A stretch of DNA of 13,151 nt, from assembly GCA_016297775.1 (NCBI GenBank), contig JAEDGA010000035.1, positions 1 through 13,151 on the forward strand, in the 5' to 3' direction. Origin of the DNA: Candidatus Methanomethylophilaceae archaeon. GTDB lineage: Archaea; Thermoplasmatota; Thermoplasmata; Methanomassiliicoccales; Methanomethylophilaceae. This document shows positions 6,981 through 13,151 of this stretch, one piece after another (within the stretch, counting starts at the first letter, position 1; each line of letters starts with the position of its first letter). The translations under genes and the position numbers were made by a program. Below the pieces are notes generated by a model. That model had not been told where the DNA came from. It saw nothing but the letters and a program-made list of their open reading frames with translations, and did no database searches.

Positions 6981-7846
6981 AGGATCACATAGAGTACAAC
7001 GAGAGTCTGTATTTCAACTACTATGACGAAGGGAACGACCTTACGGCGTTCATGAGGATCGGGAACAAACCCAACAAGGACGAGAAGAGCATGTTCTTCG
7101 TGGTCATGACCCCGGAGAGGACGTACGGTTTCAGACAGACCACCCACTGTGACGGCGATCCCGACTCGATCGGCGGACTCACCTTCAAGAGGTCCGATTC
7201 TGGGACATGGGCCCTGTCGTACAGAGGTGTCGTCGTCGATATGGGGGCTGAACAACCAGTACCCATCCCCGCGACCATGGACATCGCATGGAAATCTCAG
7301 AATCCCGAGATGGATTACAAGAGATGCGTGAACGAGGAACAGGCGGAGATGTCCTCCAAGGTGGCATCCGAGCATCTGGAACAGTTCGGTATCGCCGATG
7401 GTACATTGGTCATAGGGAAGGAGAGTTATACCATACACGGTACCGGCGAGAGGGATTCCAGTGCCGGTGTCAGGGACTGGGGATCGCCGAGGATGTGGGC
7501 ATGGATCAATTCAGTGTTCATGGAGAAGGAGGCATTCAACATCACCAAGCTCAGCACGGACATGGGCGACGTGGATGCAGGATACTTCTATATCGACGGC
7601 GACAACCGTCCTCTGAATCAGGTATCGATCGATCTGAGATATGAGGGCGGTATGCCCTCGTCGTTCACTCTGTCCATGAAGGACATGTCCGGCTCATCCT
7701 ATGATGTGGACGGCAAGGTCAAAAGGTATGCCATGCTGCCCATGGGGAACAACAACGAGATGATGCTCGTCGAGACCATCTCCGAGTACGTATGGTGCGG
7801 CAAGAAGGGATACGGTATAGCGGAGTTCCTGGTACGCAGAGGATGA
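6977..7846 (+). CDS. CrtC/AttH-like (DUF7064-type) lipocalin-fold protein, motif-degenerate
   Basis: A 289-residue beta-rich protein without signal peptide or membrane segments. Features that recall the hydroxyneurosporene-hydratase/AttH/DUF7064 families are SEHLEQFGIADGTLVIGKE (about 131-149), GTGERDSSAGVRDWG at 155-169, MWAW at 173-176, and GYGIAEFLVRR near the end. Relatives usually read RDHSWG or DHNWG at the central motif; here the histidine and tryptophan are serine and alanine. Members with known roles act on carotenoid-like isoprenoids, but no reaction can be assigned here. ATG 6977 overlaps the dikinase stop as ATGA and has GGAGG at 6965-6969, seven bases away, so the two are translationally coupled and probably work on the same substrate. 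Family placement is from motif memory. Confidence 0.6.
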   Translation: MKDHIEYNESLYFNYYDEGNDLTAFMRIGNKPNKDEKSMFFVVMTPERTYGFRQTTHCDGDPDSIGGLTFKRSDSGTWALSYRGVVVDMGAEQPVPIPATMDIAWKSQNPEMDYKRCVNEEQAEMSSKVASEHLEQFGIADGTLVIGKESYTIHGTGERDSSAGVRDWGSPRMWAWINSVFMEKEAFNITKLSTDMGDVDAGYFYIDGDNRPLNQVSIDLRYEGGMPSSFTLSMKDMSGSSYDVDGKVKRYAMLPMGNNNEMMLVETISEYVWCGKKGYGIAEFLVRRG

Positions 7847-7883
7847 GTGCGGATGCCGTCATGCGTATGGCGGCCATCCGTAC
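7847..7883. terminator. Long hairpin filling the spacer between convergent genes
   Basis: The 39 bases between the two convergent stop codons fold into one hairpin. Bases 7847-7854 pair with 7876-7883 (one G.U), base 7875 is bulged, 7855-7862 pair with 7867-7874 (one G.U), and the loop is GCGT at 7863-7866, giving 16 pairs. The opposite strand forms the same stem with two A.C mismatches. Its position suggests a two-way 3'-end structure; no strong T-run follows on either side. Confidence 0.6.
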
Positions 7884-7885
7884 AC

Positions 7886-8584
7886 TCACTTCTTCCAGGG
7901 CCTGGCACCATCCAGCCAGCCATTTCCCTCCCAATACGCCCTTTCGGATGGGGAGGCGCCCCATCCCGCCTTCTGCATCCCCCTGAACACCATGAACATC
8001 ATGCGTGTGCGTATGCCCACTCTGACACCCCTCTCCTTGGAGAGGGATCTTCCCAGAGAGGACATGGACCTCTCCATCTTCCTTCTCTTCTTCTCTGGAG
8101 CGGTATCCCAATCGGTGGCGTTCACGGATATGCCGAACGTCTTGATGTACGGTATGCCCCAGTTGCGAAGGTTGACGGCGACGAGTTTGGCGGCCTTCTT
8201 CGCACCGGCGCCTGCTGCCGTGGATATGACCACGGCACGTTTGGAGAACATGCACTCATGCGGCTTGTGGGACATCCAGTTGGTGAAGGACAGGTCCAGG
8301 AACGCCTTCATGGGCGCGCTGGGCATCATGCAGTAGTTCGGTGTGGCGAATATTATCAGATCCGATTCCAGCATAGATCTCTCGATACGATCCTTCTCCT
8401 CATGGAACGGACACCTTTCCCTGCCCTCGAGACAGGAATAGCAGCCGGTGCAGAAATGATCGAGATCCCTGGGAAGGAAGAACTCCTCCACCTCCTTCTC
8501 GCATGTGATGTTGTCGATGAGGCGATGTGCTACAAAATGGGTGTTACCCTTGTGGTTCTGTCCGTTGATGACTGTTATCTTCAT
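7886..8584 (-). CDS. Iron-sulfur flavoprotein, NAD(P)H-dependent FMN reductase family
   Basis: A 232-residue flavodoxin-fold protein. INGQNHKGNT at residues 6-15 is the FMN phosphate loop, and FATPNYCMMPSAPMKAFLD near 79-97 is the usual flavin-contact strand. Between them, cysteines 45, 48, 51 and 58 form C-x2-C-x2-C-x6-C, the compact motif that binds a [4Fe-4S] cluster in the methanogen iron-sulfur flavoprotein Isf. The tail contains the tryptophan-rich AYWEGNGWLDGARPW seen in many flavodoxin-family reductases of anaerobes. The likely role is electron transfer or reduction of oxygen species or small organics in an anaerobe; the partner is unknown. The gene is on the same strand as argG-argH, 48 bases after argH, with hairpins in the gap and only a weak ribosome site before ATG 8584, so it may be read through from the arginine operon or have its own unseen promoter. 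Confidence 0.8.
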   Translation of the reverse strand: MKITVINGQNHKGNTHFVAHRLIDNITCEKEVEEFFLPRDLDHFCTGCYSCLEGRERCPFHEEKDRIERSMLESDLIIFATPNYCMMPSAPMKAFLDLSFTNWMSHKPHECMFSKRAVVISTAAGAGAKKAAKLVAVNLRNWGIPYIKTFGISVNATDWDTAPEKKRRKMERSMSSLGRSLSKERGVRVGIRTRMMFMVFRGMQKAGWGASPSERAYWEGNGWLDGARPWKK

Positions 8585-8600
8585 ACGGGTTACCCGTAGG

Positions 8601-8618
8601 GCGGGCCCGAAGGCCCGT
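8601..8618 (-). terminator. UUCG-tetraloop hairpin after argH
   Basis: On the minus strand CGGGCC (8617-8612) and GGCCCG (8607-8602) enclose TTCG, closed by a C-G pair: the exceptionally stable cUUCGg RNA tetraloop. It lies 15 bases after the argH stop. A second foldback, ACGGGT/ACCCGT at 8585-8597, directly precedes the flavoprotein start codon. There is no T-run, so an intercistronic stabiliser or processing site is as likely as a terminator. Confidence 0.5.
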
Positions 8619-8632
8619 AAGATGATTATTCA

Positions 8633-10078
8633 TCACTCCAGGAGAGCGTTCCAGCACCTCTCCGCCAGTTCGTTCTCCTGGCGGACGATGTCCTCCCTTC
8701 CCATGAGTTCGCTGATGGCTATCAGCATCTGCTCGTCGGTGGATGCGGACGATGTGCCTCCGATGGAGTTGCGGCGCTCCACGCACCTATCCACCGCGAT
8801 GAAGTCGTAGACGTCCGAATCTATCCTGTCGCAGAAACCTTTGAATTCCTCGACGGTGAGATCGTCGAGTATCTTTCCTTTGTCGATGCAGTATCTGACG
8901 GAAGCACCGACGATACCGTGCGCTTCGCGGAACGGTATACCTTTGGTGACAAGATAGTCCGCCAGGTCGGTGGCGTTGGTGAAACCGTTCTCCGCACACT
9001 CCCTCATCCTGTCCTTGTTGATGCGCATGGTGGATATGACCGGCGCCATGATGGTAAGGCTCTGCGTAAGGGATTCCAGTGTGTCCATCAGGGGGCGCTT
9101 GTCCTCCTGCAGGTCCCTGTTGTAGGAAAGTGGGAGTCCCTTGGTCATGACCAGCATGTTCACCAGCGTACCTACGGCGGATCCGGTCCTTCCCCTGATG
9201 AGCTCCGCGATGTCGGGGTTCTTCTTCTGGGGCATGATGGACGATCCCGTCGTGTATTTGTCATCCATCTCGATGAACGCGAACTCCTGGGACGACCAGT
9301 ACACCAGCTCCTCGGAGATCGAGGACAGGTGGATGGCGGTCTGGGATGCGCAGAATGCGAGTTCGTTGACGAAATCCCTGTCACTGACGGAATCCATCGA
9401 GTTCTCGGTGGGTGCGGTGAATCCCAGGGCCTCCGCGGTCATCTTCCTGTCGATCGGATACGTGGTACCTGCCAGTGCGGCGGATCCGAGGGGGCACTTG
9501 TTCATCCTCTCGTAAGCGTCCAGGAACCTGTCCGCATCGCGGGCGAGTTTGAACGCATACGCAAGGTAGTGCTGCGCCACGGTCACTGGTTGTGCGTGCT
9601 GCATGTGGGTGAACCCGGGAAGGATGGTCTCCCCGTGTTCCTGTGCCACCTTGATGAACGTATCCACGAGGTTGTCTATGGCGGATACGACGTCGAGAAC
9701 GGATTCGCGGAGGTACATCCTGAAGTCGGTCGCCACCTGATCGTTGCGACTCCTTCCGGTATGCAGTTTGCCTCCGGCGGGTCCGATGAGGTCAGTGAGT
9801 CTGTACTCCACACAGGTGTGCACATCCTCGAGACTGTAATCGAACTCGAACTCCCCGTTCTCGATCTCGGACACGATGGTCTTGAGTCCGCCGATGATCC
9901 TGTCGGCATCCTCATCCGGGATGATCTTGCATTTCTTGAGCATCCTCACGTGTGCGAGGGAACCCATGACATCGAAGAATACCATCGCGGAATCGGTGTC
10001 GAGGGAGCTGGTGAACTCCAGCGTGGACTCCGCCATGCCTCCGGCGAACCTTCCTGACCAAAGTGCCTGTTTGCTCAT
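8633..10078 (-). CDS. argH: Argininosuccinate lyase
   Basis: ArgH splits argininosuccinate into arginine and fumarate, the last step of arginine synthesis, as a cytosolic homotetramer. The 481-residue protein has the three conserved blocks of the fumarase/aspartase superfamily: HTGRSRNDQV at residues 106-115, THMQHAQPVTVAQH near 157-170, and the catalytic serine loop TGSSIMPQKKNPD at 277-289. ATG 10078 gives the standard N-terminus SKQALWSGRF; the open frame continues 53 codons upstream but only in antisense-like low-complexity sequence inside argG, so that extension is rejected. The gene begins four bases after the argG stop with almost no ribosome site of its own, which suggests coupling to argG translation. 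Length and motifs are normal for a functional enzyme. Confidence 0.96.
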   Translation of the reverse strand: MSKQALWSGRFAGGMAESTLEFTSSLDTDSAMVFFDVMGSLAHVRMLKKCKIIPDEDADRIIGGLKTIVSEIENGEFEFDYSLEDVHTCVEYRLTDLIGPAGGKLHTGRSRNDQVATDFRMYLRESVLDVVSAIDNLVDTFIKVAQEHGETILPGFTHMQHAQPVTVAQHYLAYAFKLARDADRFLDAYERMNKCPLGSAALAGTTYPIDRKMTAEALGFTAPTENSMDSVSDRDFVNELAFCASQTAIHLSSISEELVYWSSQEFAFIEMDDKYTTGSSIMPQKKNPDIAELIRGRTGSAVGTLVNMLVMTKGLPLSYNRDLQEDKRPLMDTLESLTQSLTIMAPVISTMRINKDRMRECAENGFTNATDLADYLVTKGIPFREAHGIVGASVRYCIDKGKILDDLTVEEFKGFCDRIDSDVYDFIAVDRCVERRNSIGGTSSASTDEQMLIAISELMGREDIVRQENELAERCWNALLE

Positions 10079-10082
10079 CCTA

Positions 10083-11288
10083 TCACTGCTTCTTCGCGTG
10101 GACCCTGGCGGCTGTCTTGTTGGGAAGTCCCCAGCAGTAGATGAATCCGACCGCGGACTTGTGGTCGAACTCGTCTCCCTTGGCGTAGGTGGCGAGACCC
10201 TCGTCGTACAGGGAGTAGGGGGACTTGCGTCCGACAACGGTGGCGTTGCCCTTGAAGAGCTTCACGCGAACGGTACCGGTGACGTATTCCTGAGTGGTCT
10301 CGACGAATGCCTGGAGGGACTCGCGGAGGGTTCCGAACCAGAGTCCGTTGTATGCGAGCTGTGAGAATCTCTGCTCGACACCCTTCTTGAACTCGAGGAC
10401 ATCCTTCTGGAGGGTGAGGAACTCCAATGCCCTGTGTGCGAGGGTGAGGACTGTGGCAGCGGGACACTCGTAGGTCTCCCTGCTCTTGATTCCGACGAGA
10501 CGGTCCTCGACGTGATCGATCCTTCCGACTCCGTTCCTGCATGCCATCTCGTTGACGGTCTCGATGAGTTCCACACCGTCCATCTTCTGACCGTTTACGG
10601 CCTGGGGGACTCCCTTGACGAACTCGATCTCGACGTATTCGGGGGTGTCGGGGGCCTCTGCGGGCTCGGTGGTCCATCCCCATGCCTCTCTTGGGGGTTC
10701 CACCCATGCGTCCTCGAGGACACCGCACTCGCAGCTCCTTCCCCAGAGGTTCTCGTCGACGGAGAAGGGGTTCTCCTTCTTGACGATGATCTCGATGCCG
10801 TTCTCCTTGGCGTAATCGATCTCCTCCTCACGGGTCATGACCCACTCCCTCATGGGTCCGATGATTCCGAGGGACGGGTCGAGGGAGACGATACCAACAT
10901 CGAACCTGACCTGGTCGTTACCCTTGGCGGTGCATCCGTGGGCGATGTACTTGGCACCCTCGCGCTGTGCGATGTCGACGAGCACTTTGACGATGAGAGG
11001 TCTGGCGATAGCGGTGCTGAGGGGGTAAACGTCCTCGTACATGGCGTTGGCCTTCAGGGAGGGCCAGATGTAGTCCTCGACGAACTCCTTCTTGGCGTCC
11101 ACGAACTCTGCGTGGATCGCCCCGTTCCTCAGTGCGCGTGCGACGATGTCGTCGCTGCTGGGGGGCTGTCCGACGTTGATCGCGACTGCGATGACGTCAA
11201 GGTTGTACTTGTCCTGAAGCCACTTGATGGCGACCGAGGTGTCCAGTCCGCCGGAGTATGCCAATACGATCTTGTCTCTACCGGTCAT
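10083..11288 (-). CDS. argG: Argininosuccinate synthase
   Basis: ArgG joins citrulline and aspartate using ATP to make argininosuccinate. The 401-residue protein has the ATP-pyrophosphatase P-loop AYSGGLDTS at residues 10-18 and the second family signature GCTAKGNDQVRF at 118-129, plus a normal C-terminal multimerisation part ending in a lysine-rich tail. It is the first gene of the minus-strand argG-argH operon. There is no clear ribosome site before ATG 11288, and a TATA-like box at 11318-11325 would start transcription only about seven bases upstream, so translation is probably near-leaderless. A cysteine-rich stretch, GRSCECGVLEDAWVEP near 183-198, is usual for the archaeal/type I branch. 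Confidence 0.97.
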   Translation of the reverse strand: MTGRDKIVLAYSGGLDTSVAIKWLQDKYNLDVIAVAINVGQPPSSDDIVARALRNGAIHAEFVDAKKEFVEDYIWPSLKANAMYEDVYPLSTAIARPLIVKVLVDIAQREGAKYIAHGCTAKGNDQVRFDVGIVSLDPSLGIIGPMREWVMTREEEIDYAKENGIEIIVKKENPFSVDENLWGRSCECGVLEDAWVEPPREAWGWTTEPAEAPDTPEYVEIEFVKGVPQAVNGQKMDGVELIETVNEMACRNGVGRIDHVEDRLVGIKSRETYECPAATVLTLAHRALEFLTLQKDVLEFKKGVEQRFSQLAYNGLWFGTLRESLQAFVETTQEYVTGTVRVKLFKGNATVVGRKSPYSLYDEGLATYAKGDEFDHKSAVGFIYCWGLPNKTAARVHAKKQ

Positions 11289-11317
11289 ATTATCTGTCCG
11301 CGGCTAGAACGCGCGAT

Positions 11318-11325
11318 GATATTAA
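11318..11325 (-). promoter_or_regulatory. TATA-like box of argG
   Basis: TTAATATC on the minus strand is centred 33 bases upstream of the argG start codon, predicting a leader of only about seven bases. The match to the archaeal consensus is moderate. Confidence 0.4.
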
Positions 11326-11531
11326 GGTAACGAACGATATCGCACACAGGTATCGGGAATATGTCCGTATGCGGTCACTCTATGTGTTCTCTTACATCAT
11401 GCCCCGATATCCTCCGGAATGCGGGTGTGCATCGGGAAATCTGTTCGTTCGCTGTCATTCTGTCCGTATTCTGTCAGCAAGGATGGTCCGGGAACATGGT
11501 GGACAAAAGGTGTCTGATTTAGGACAATACA

Positions 11532-11539
11532 TTTTTATC
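11532..11539 (+). promoter_or_regulatory. TATA-like box of argC
   Basis: TTTTTATC is centred about 45 bases before the argC start, predicting transcription from about 11562 and a leader near 19 bases. That leader contains AGGTG at 11571-11575, five bases before ATG 11581, so argC, unlike the other promoter-proximal genes here, has a usable ribosome site. Confidence 0.5.
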
Positions 11540-11580
11540 TAATTCATAAGTGAAAGGCATCTAACGAACAAGGTGTTGCA

Positions 11581-12591
11581 ATGATGAAGATAGGTATCAT
11601 CGGAGGGACCGGTTACACGGGCGGAGAGTTGGCCCGTTTGCTGTGCAGACATCCCGACGTGGAGATCGTATCGATGACCTCACGTCAGAATGCCGGAAAG
11701 AGGGTTTCCGACGTACACAACTACCTGAGGGGCTACACCGATCTATGTTTCACGGAGAAGGTGTCCGGCGATGAGGACCTGGTGTTCGTGGCAACCCCGC
11801 ACGGTGTCGCCATGAAGGAGGTCCCTGGTCTGCTGGAGTCGGGGATCAAATGCATCGATCTCTCCGGGGATTACCGTATGCATGACGTCCCCACGTACGA
11901 GAAGTGGTACGGACACACGCACACCGACACGGAGAACCTGAAGGATGCCGTGTACGGACTGCCCGAACTGTTCCGCAAGGACATCAAGGGTGCCGATCTG
12001 GTGGCCAACCCCGGATGCTACGCCACGGCCACGATCCTGGCCTGTGCCCCGGTCATGAAGACCGGCTGCGTGAACGGTGATGTGTTCGTGGATGCGAAGA
12101 GCGGAACGTCCGGTGCCGGCATGGTACCGTCCGCACGCACGCACCATGCCACCTGTGGCGAGTCGATAATCCCGTACGGTGTCGGTACGCACCGTCATAC
12201 GCCGGAGATAGAGATGGCCGTGGAGATGCATTCCGGATCGAAGCCGGATGTTCTGTTCGTGCCCAACCTGCTGCCGATCGTCCGCGGTATACTCTCATCC
12301 TGTTACTTCACGCTGAAGGACGGTGCATCGGCCGATGACGTACTGTCCTCTCTGGAGGACACGTATGCGGGAGAGAGGTTCGTCCACGCCGTGGAGGAAC
12401 CGTCCATACGTGCGGTGGTGGGATCCAACCATGCGCAGGTGGGAATCAAGGTAATAGGAAACAAAGTGGTCGCGTTCGGAGTGCTCGACAATCTGGTCAA
12501 AGGCGCATCCGGACAGGCCGTACAGTGTATGAATCTGATGCTGGGTCTCGACGAGGCCGCAGGCATAGACTTCCCCGGATTGGGGGTGTGA
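11581..12591 (+). CDS. argC: N-acetyl-gamma-glutamyl-phosphate reductase
   Basis: ArgC reduces N-acetylglutamyl phosphate to the semialdehyde with NADPH, the third step of acetylated arginine synthesis. The 336-residue protein starts with a Rossmann loop GIIGGTGYTGGEL at residues 5-17, carries the family signature VANPGCYATA with the catalytic cysteine at 146, the histidine-bearing GVGTHRHTPEIE near 200-211, and ends with the conserved VKGASGQAVQCMNLM. Two consecutive ATG codons (11581, 11584) are possible starts; AGGTG at 11571-11575 serves either. No LysW-type carrier gene is nearby, which favours the arginine enzyme over the related lysine enzyme LysY. It is followed after two bases by argJ. 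Confidence 0.95.
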   Translation: MMKIGIIGGTGYTGGELARLLCRHPDVEIVSMTSRQNAGKRVSDVHNYLRGYTDLCFTEKVSGDEDLVFVATPHGVAMKEVPGLLESGIKCIDLSGDYRMHDVPTYEKWYGHTHTDTENLKDAVYGLPELFRKDIKGADLVANPGCYATATILACAPVMKTGCVNGDVFVDAKSGTSGAGMVPSARTHHATCGESIIPYGVGTHRHTPEIEMAVEMHSGSKPDVLFVPNLLPIVRGILSSCYFTLKDGASADDVLSSLEDTYAGERFVHAVEEPSIRAVVGSNHAQVGIKVIGNKVVAFGVLDNLVKGASGQAVQCMNLMLGLDEAAGIDFPGLGV

Positions 12592-12593
12592 AG

Positions 12594-13151
12594 ATGGTTG
12601 AGTTCATCGATGGAGGGGTCACGACCCCCGAAGGTTTCAAAGCGACTGGCGTACACAGCGGAGTGAAGTACCGTTCCCTGGATCTGGGTCTTCTTCGTTC
12701 CGAGGTACCCGCCAGCGCATTCGCAGGATATACGAGCAACAACGTCAAAGCGGCACCCGTGCAGGTCATGATGAGGGAGAACTCCCCTACGCTGACCGCA
12801 GTTGTCATCAACAGCGGTAACGCCAACGCGCTCACCGGGCGCCGTGGTATAGAGGATGCCATGACGATGAAGGAGACCGTTGCGGCCGAGCTCAACATAG
12901 ATCCTGTACAGGTGGGTGTCATGTCCACCGGTCTTATCGGACGTTTCATGGACATGCACAAGATCAAGTACGGTATCAGCCGTGCGGCCGGAGAGCTATC
13001 CGTCGGACGCGATGCGGACAATCTCCTCGCGGAGGCGATAATGACCACCGACACCATCAAGAAGGAGTGTGCGGTCCGCGCACGTCTCAGCGACGGTACC
13101 ATGGTGTACATCGGTGCCATCTCCAAGGGAAGCGGGATGATCGCACCACAC
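12594..13151 (+). CDS. argJ: Glutamate N-acetyltransferase (ArgJ), 3' end beyond the window
   Basis: ArgJ moves the acetyl group from N-acetylornithine to glutamate, recycling it through the pathway; some forms also use acetyl-CoA. The first 186 residues are present. INSGNANALTG at 72-82, MSTGLIGR at 110-117 (the oxyanion-hole Thr-Gly) and IMTTDTIKKE at 149-158 are typical. The window stops at KGSGMIAPH, just before the expected MATML site where the precursor cuts itself into two subunits, so the catalytic threonine cannot be checked. ATG 12594 is two bases after the argC stop and has GGGGGTG at 12582-12588, five bases upstream, so the pair is an operon. ArgB and ArgD probably follow outside the window (inference). 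Confidence 0.95.
   Translation, partial: MVEFIDGGVTTPEGFKATGVHSGVKYRSLDLGLLRSEVPASAFAGYTSNNVKAAPVQVMMRENSPTLTAVVINSGNANALTGRRGIEDAMTMKETVAAELNIDPVQVGVMSTGLIGRFMDMHKIKYGISRAAGELSVGRDADNLLAEAIMTTDTIKKECAVRARLSDGTMVYIGAISKGSGMIAPH

Larger units (their letters stand above)
11289..11580. promoter_or_regulatory. Divergent control region of argGH and argCJ
   Basis: This 292-base spacer holds promoters for both arms of the arginine cluster and no convincing gene. For argG a TATA-like TTAATATC lies on the minus strand at 11318-11325. For argC a T-rich box TTTTTATC lies at 11532-11539. Between them the octamer ATTCTGTC occurs twice, at 11457-11464 and 11468-11475, with an extra CTGTC at 11452-11456, spaced by about one helical turn; these may be regulator sites. 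Confidence 0.6.

Noticed and set aside
8918..10057. Long plus-strand open frame opposite argH
   Set aside because: It is antisense to a gene with complete ArgH motifs, has no recognisable motif of its own, and such frames are common in GC-rich coding DNA.
10434..11330. Long plus-strand open frame opposite argG
   Set aside because: Antisense shadow of argG with biased composition rich in Asp, Gly, Leu and Val and no ribosome site or promoter.
1..13151. CRISPR array, transposon ends or integrase signs
   Set aside because: No regularly spaced repeats, no transposase or integrase motifs and no long terminal repeats were seen by eye.

Overview
The window looks like a piece of a mid-to-high-GC archaeal chromosome. 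The best evidence is a UbiA-type prenyltransferase of the kind that makes archaeal ether lipids, TATA-box promoters placed about 26 bases upstream of genes that have no ribosome binding site, and operon-internal genes that do have GGAGG-type sites. Heavy use of AGG for arginine and the gene content would suit a Thermoplasmatota lineage such as Methanomassiliicoccales, but that placement is inference and no marker gene here fixes it.

Layout from left to right: (1) 1-476 ends a reading frame carrying a complete P-II nitrogen-sensor domain; the frame is open to the window edge, so it may be the tail of a longer protein such as an ammonium transporter fusion. (2) 590-910 is a short frame that looks like only the C-terminal beta domain and membrane anchor of a large surface protein, followed by about 410 bases without a convincing gene. 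(3) 1323-3239, minus strand, is a tightly packed three-gene operon: a DGK1/SEC59/VTE5-type membrane lipid kinase, a thymidylate-kinase-like P-loop kinase and a PAP2-like membrane phosphatase. (4) Divergent from it, 3368-4186 encodes the putative geranylgeranylglyceryl-phosphate geranylgeranyltransferase. (5) 4347-7846 is a two-gene operon: a three-domain dikinase with the architecture of rifampicin phosphotransferase, overlapping by four bases a CrtC/AttH (DUF7064)-like gene. (6) A minus-strand iron-sulfur flavoprotein gene (7886-8584) lies downstream of argG-argH (11288 to 8633, minus), which are divergent from argC-argJ (11581 to window end, plus).

The arginine genes cover the N-acetylated route (ArgC, ArgJ) and the last two steps from citrulline to arginine (ArgG, ArgH), with the two arms transcribed outward from a shared 292-base control region. 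The lipid kinase, PAP2 phosphatase and UbiA enzyme together suggest a polyprenol/ether-lipid neighbourhood. The dikinase plus CrtC/AttH-like pair is the most likely candidate for undescribed chemistry: the kinase core looks intact, the substrate is unknown, and the partner has lost the usual His and Trp of its family motif. Several strong RNA hairpins sit between genes, notably one that fills the whole 39-base spacer between two convergent genes and one with a UUCG tetraloop after argH.
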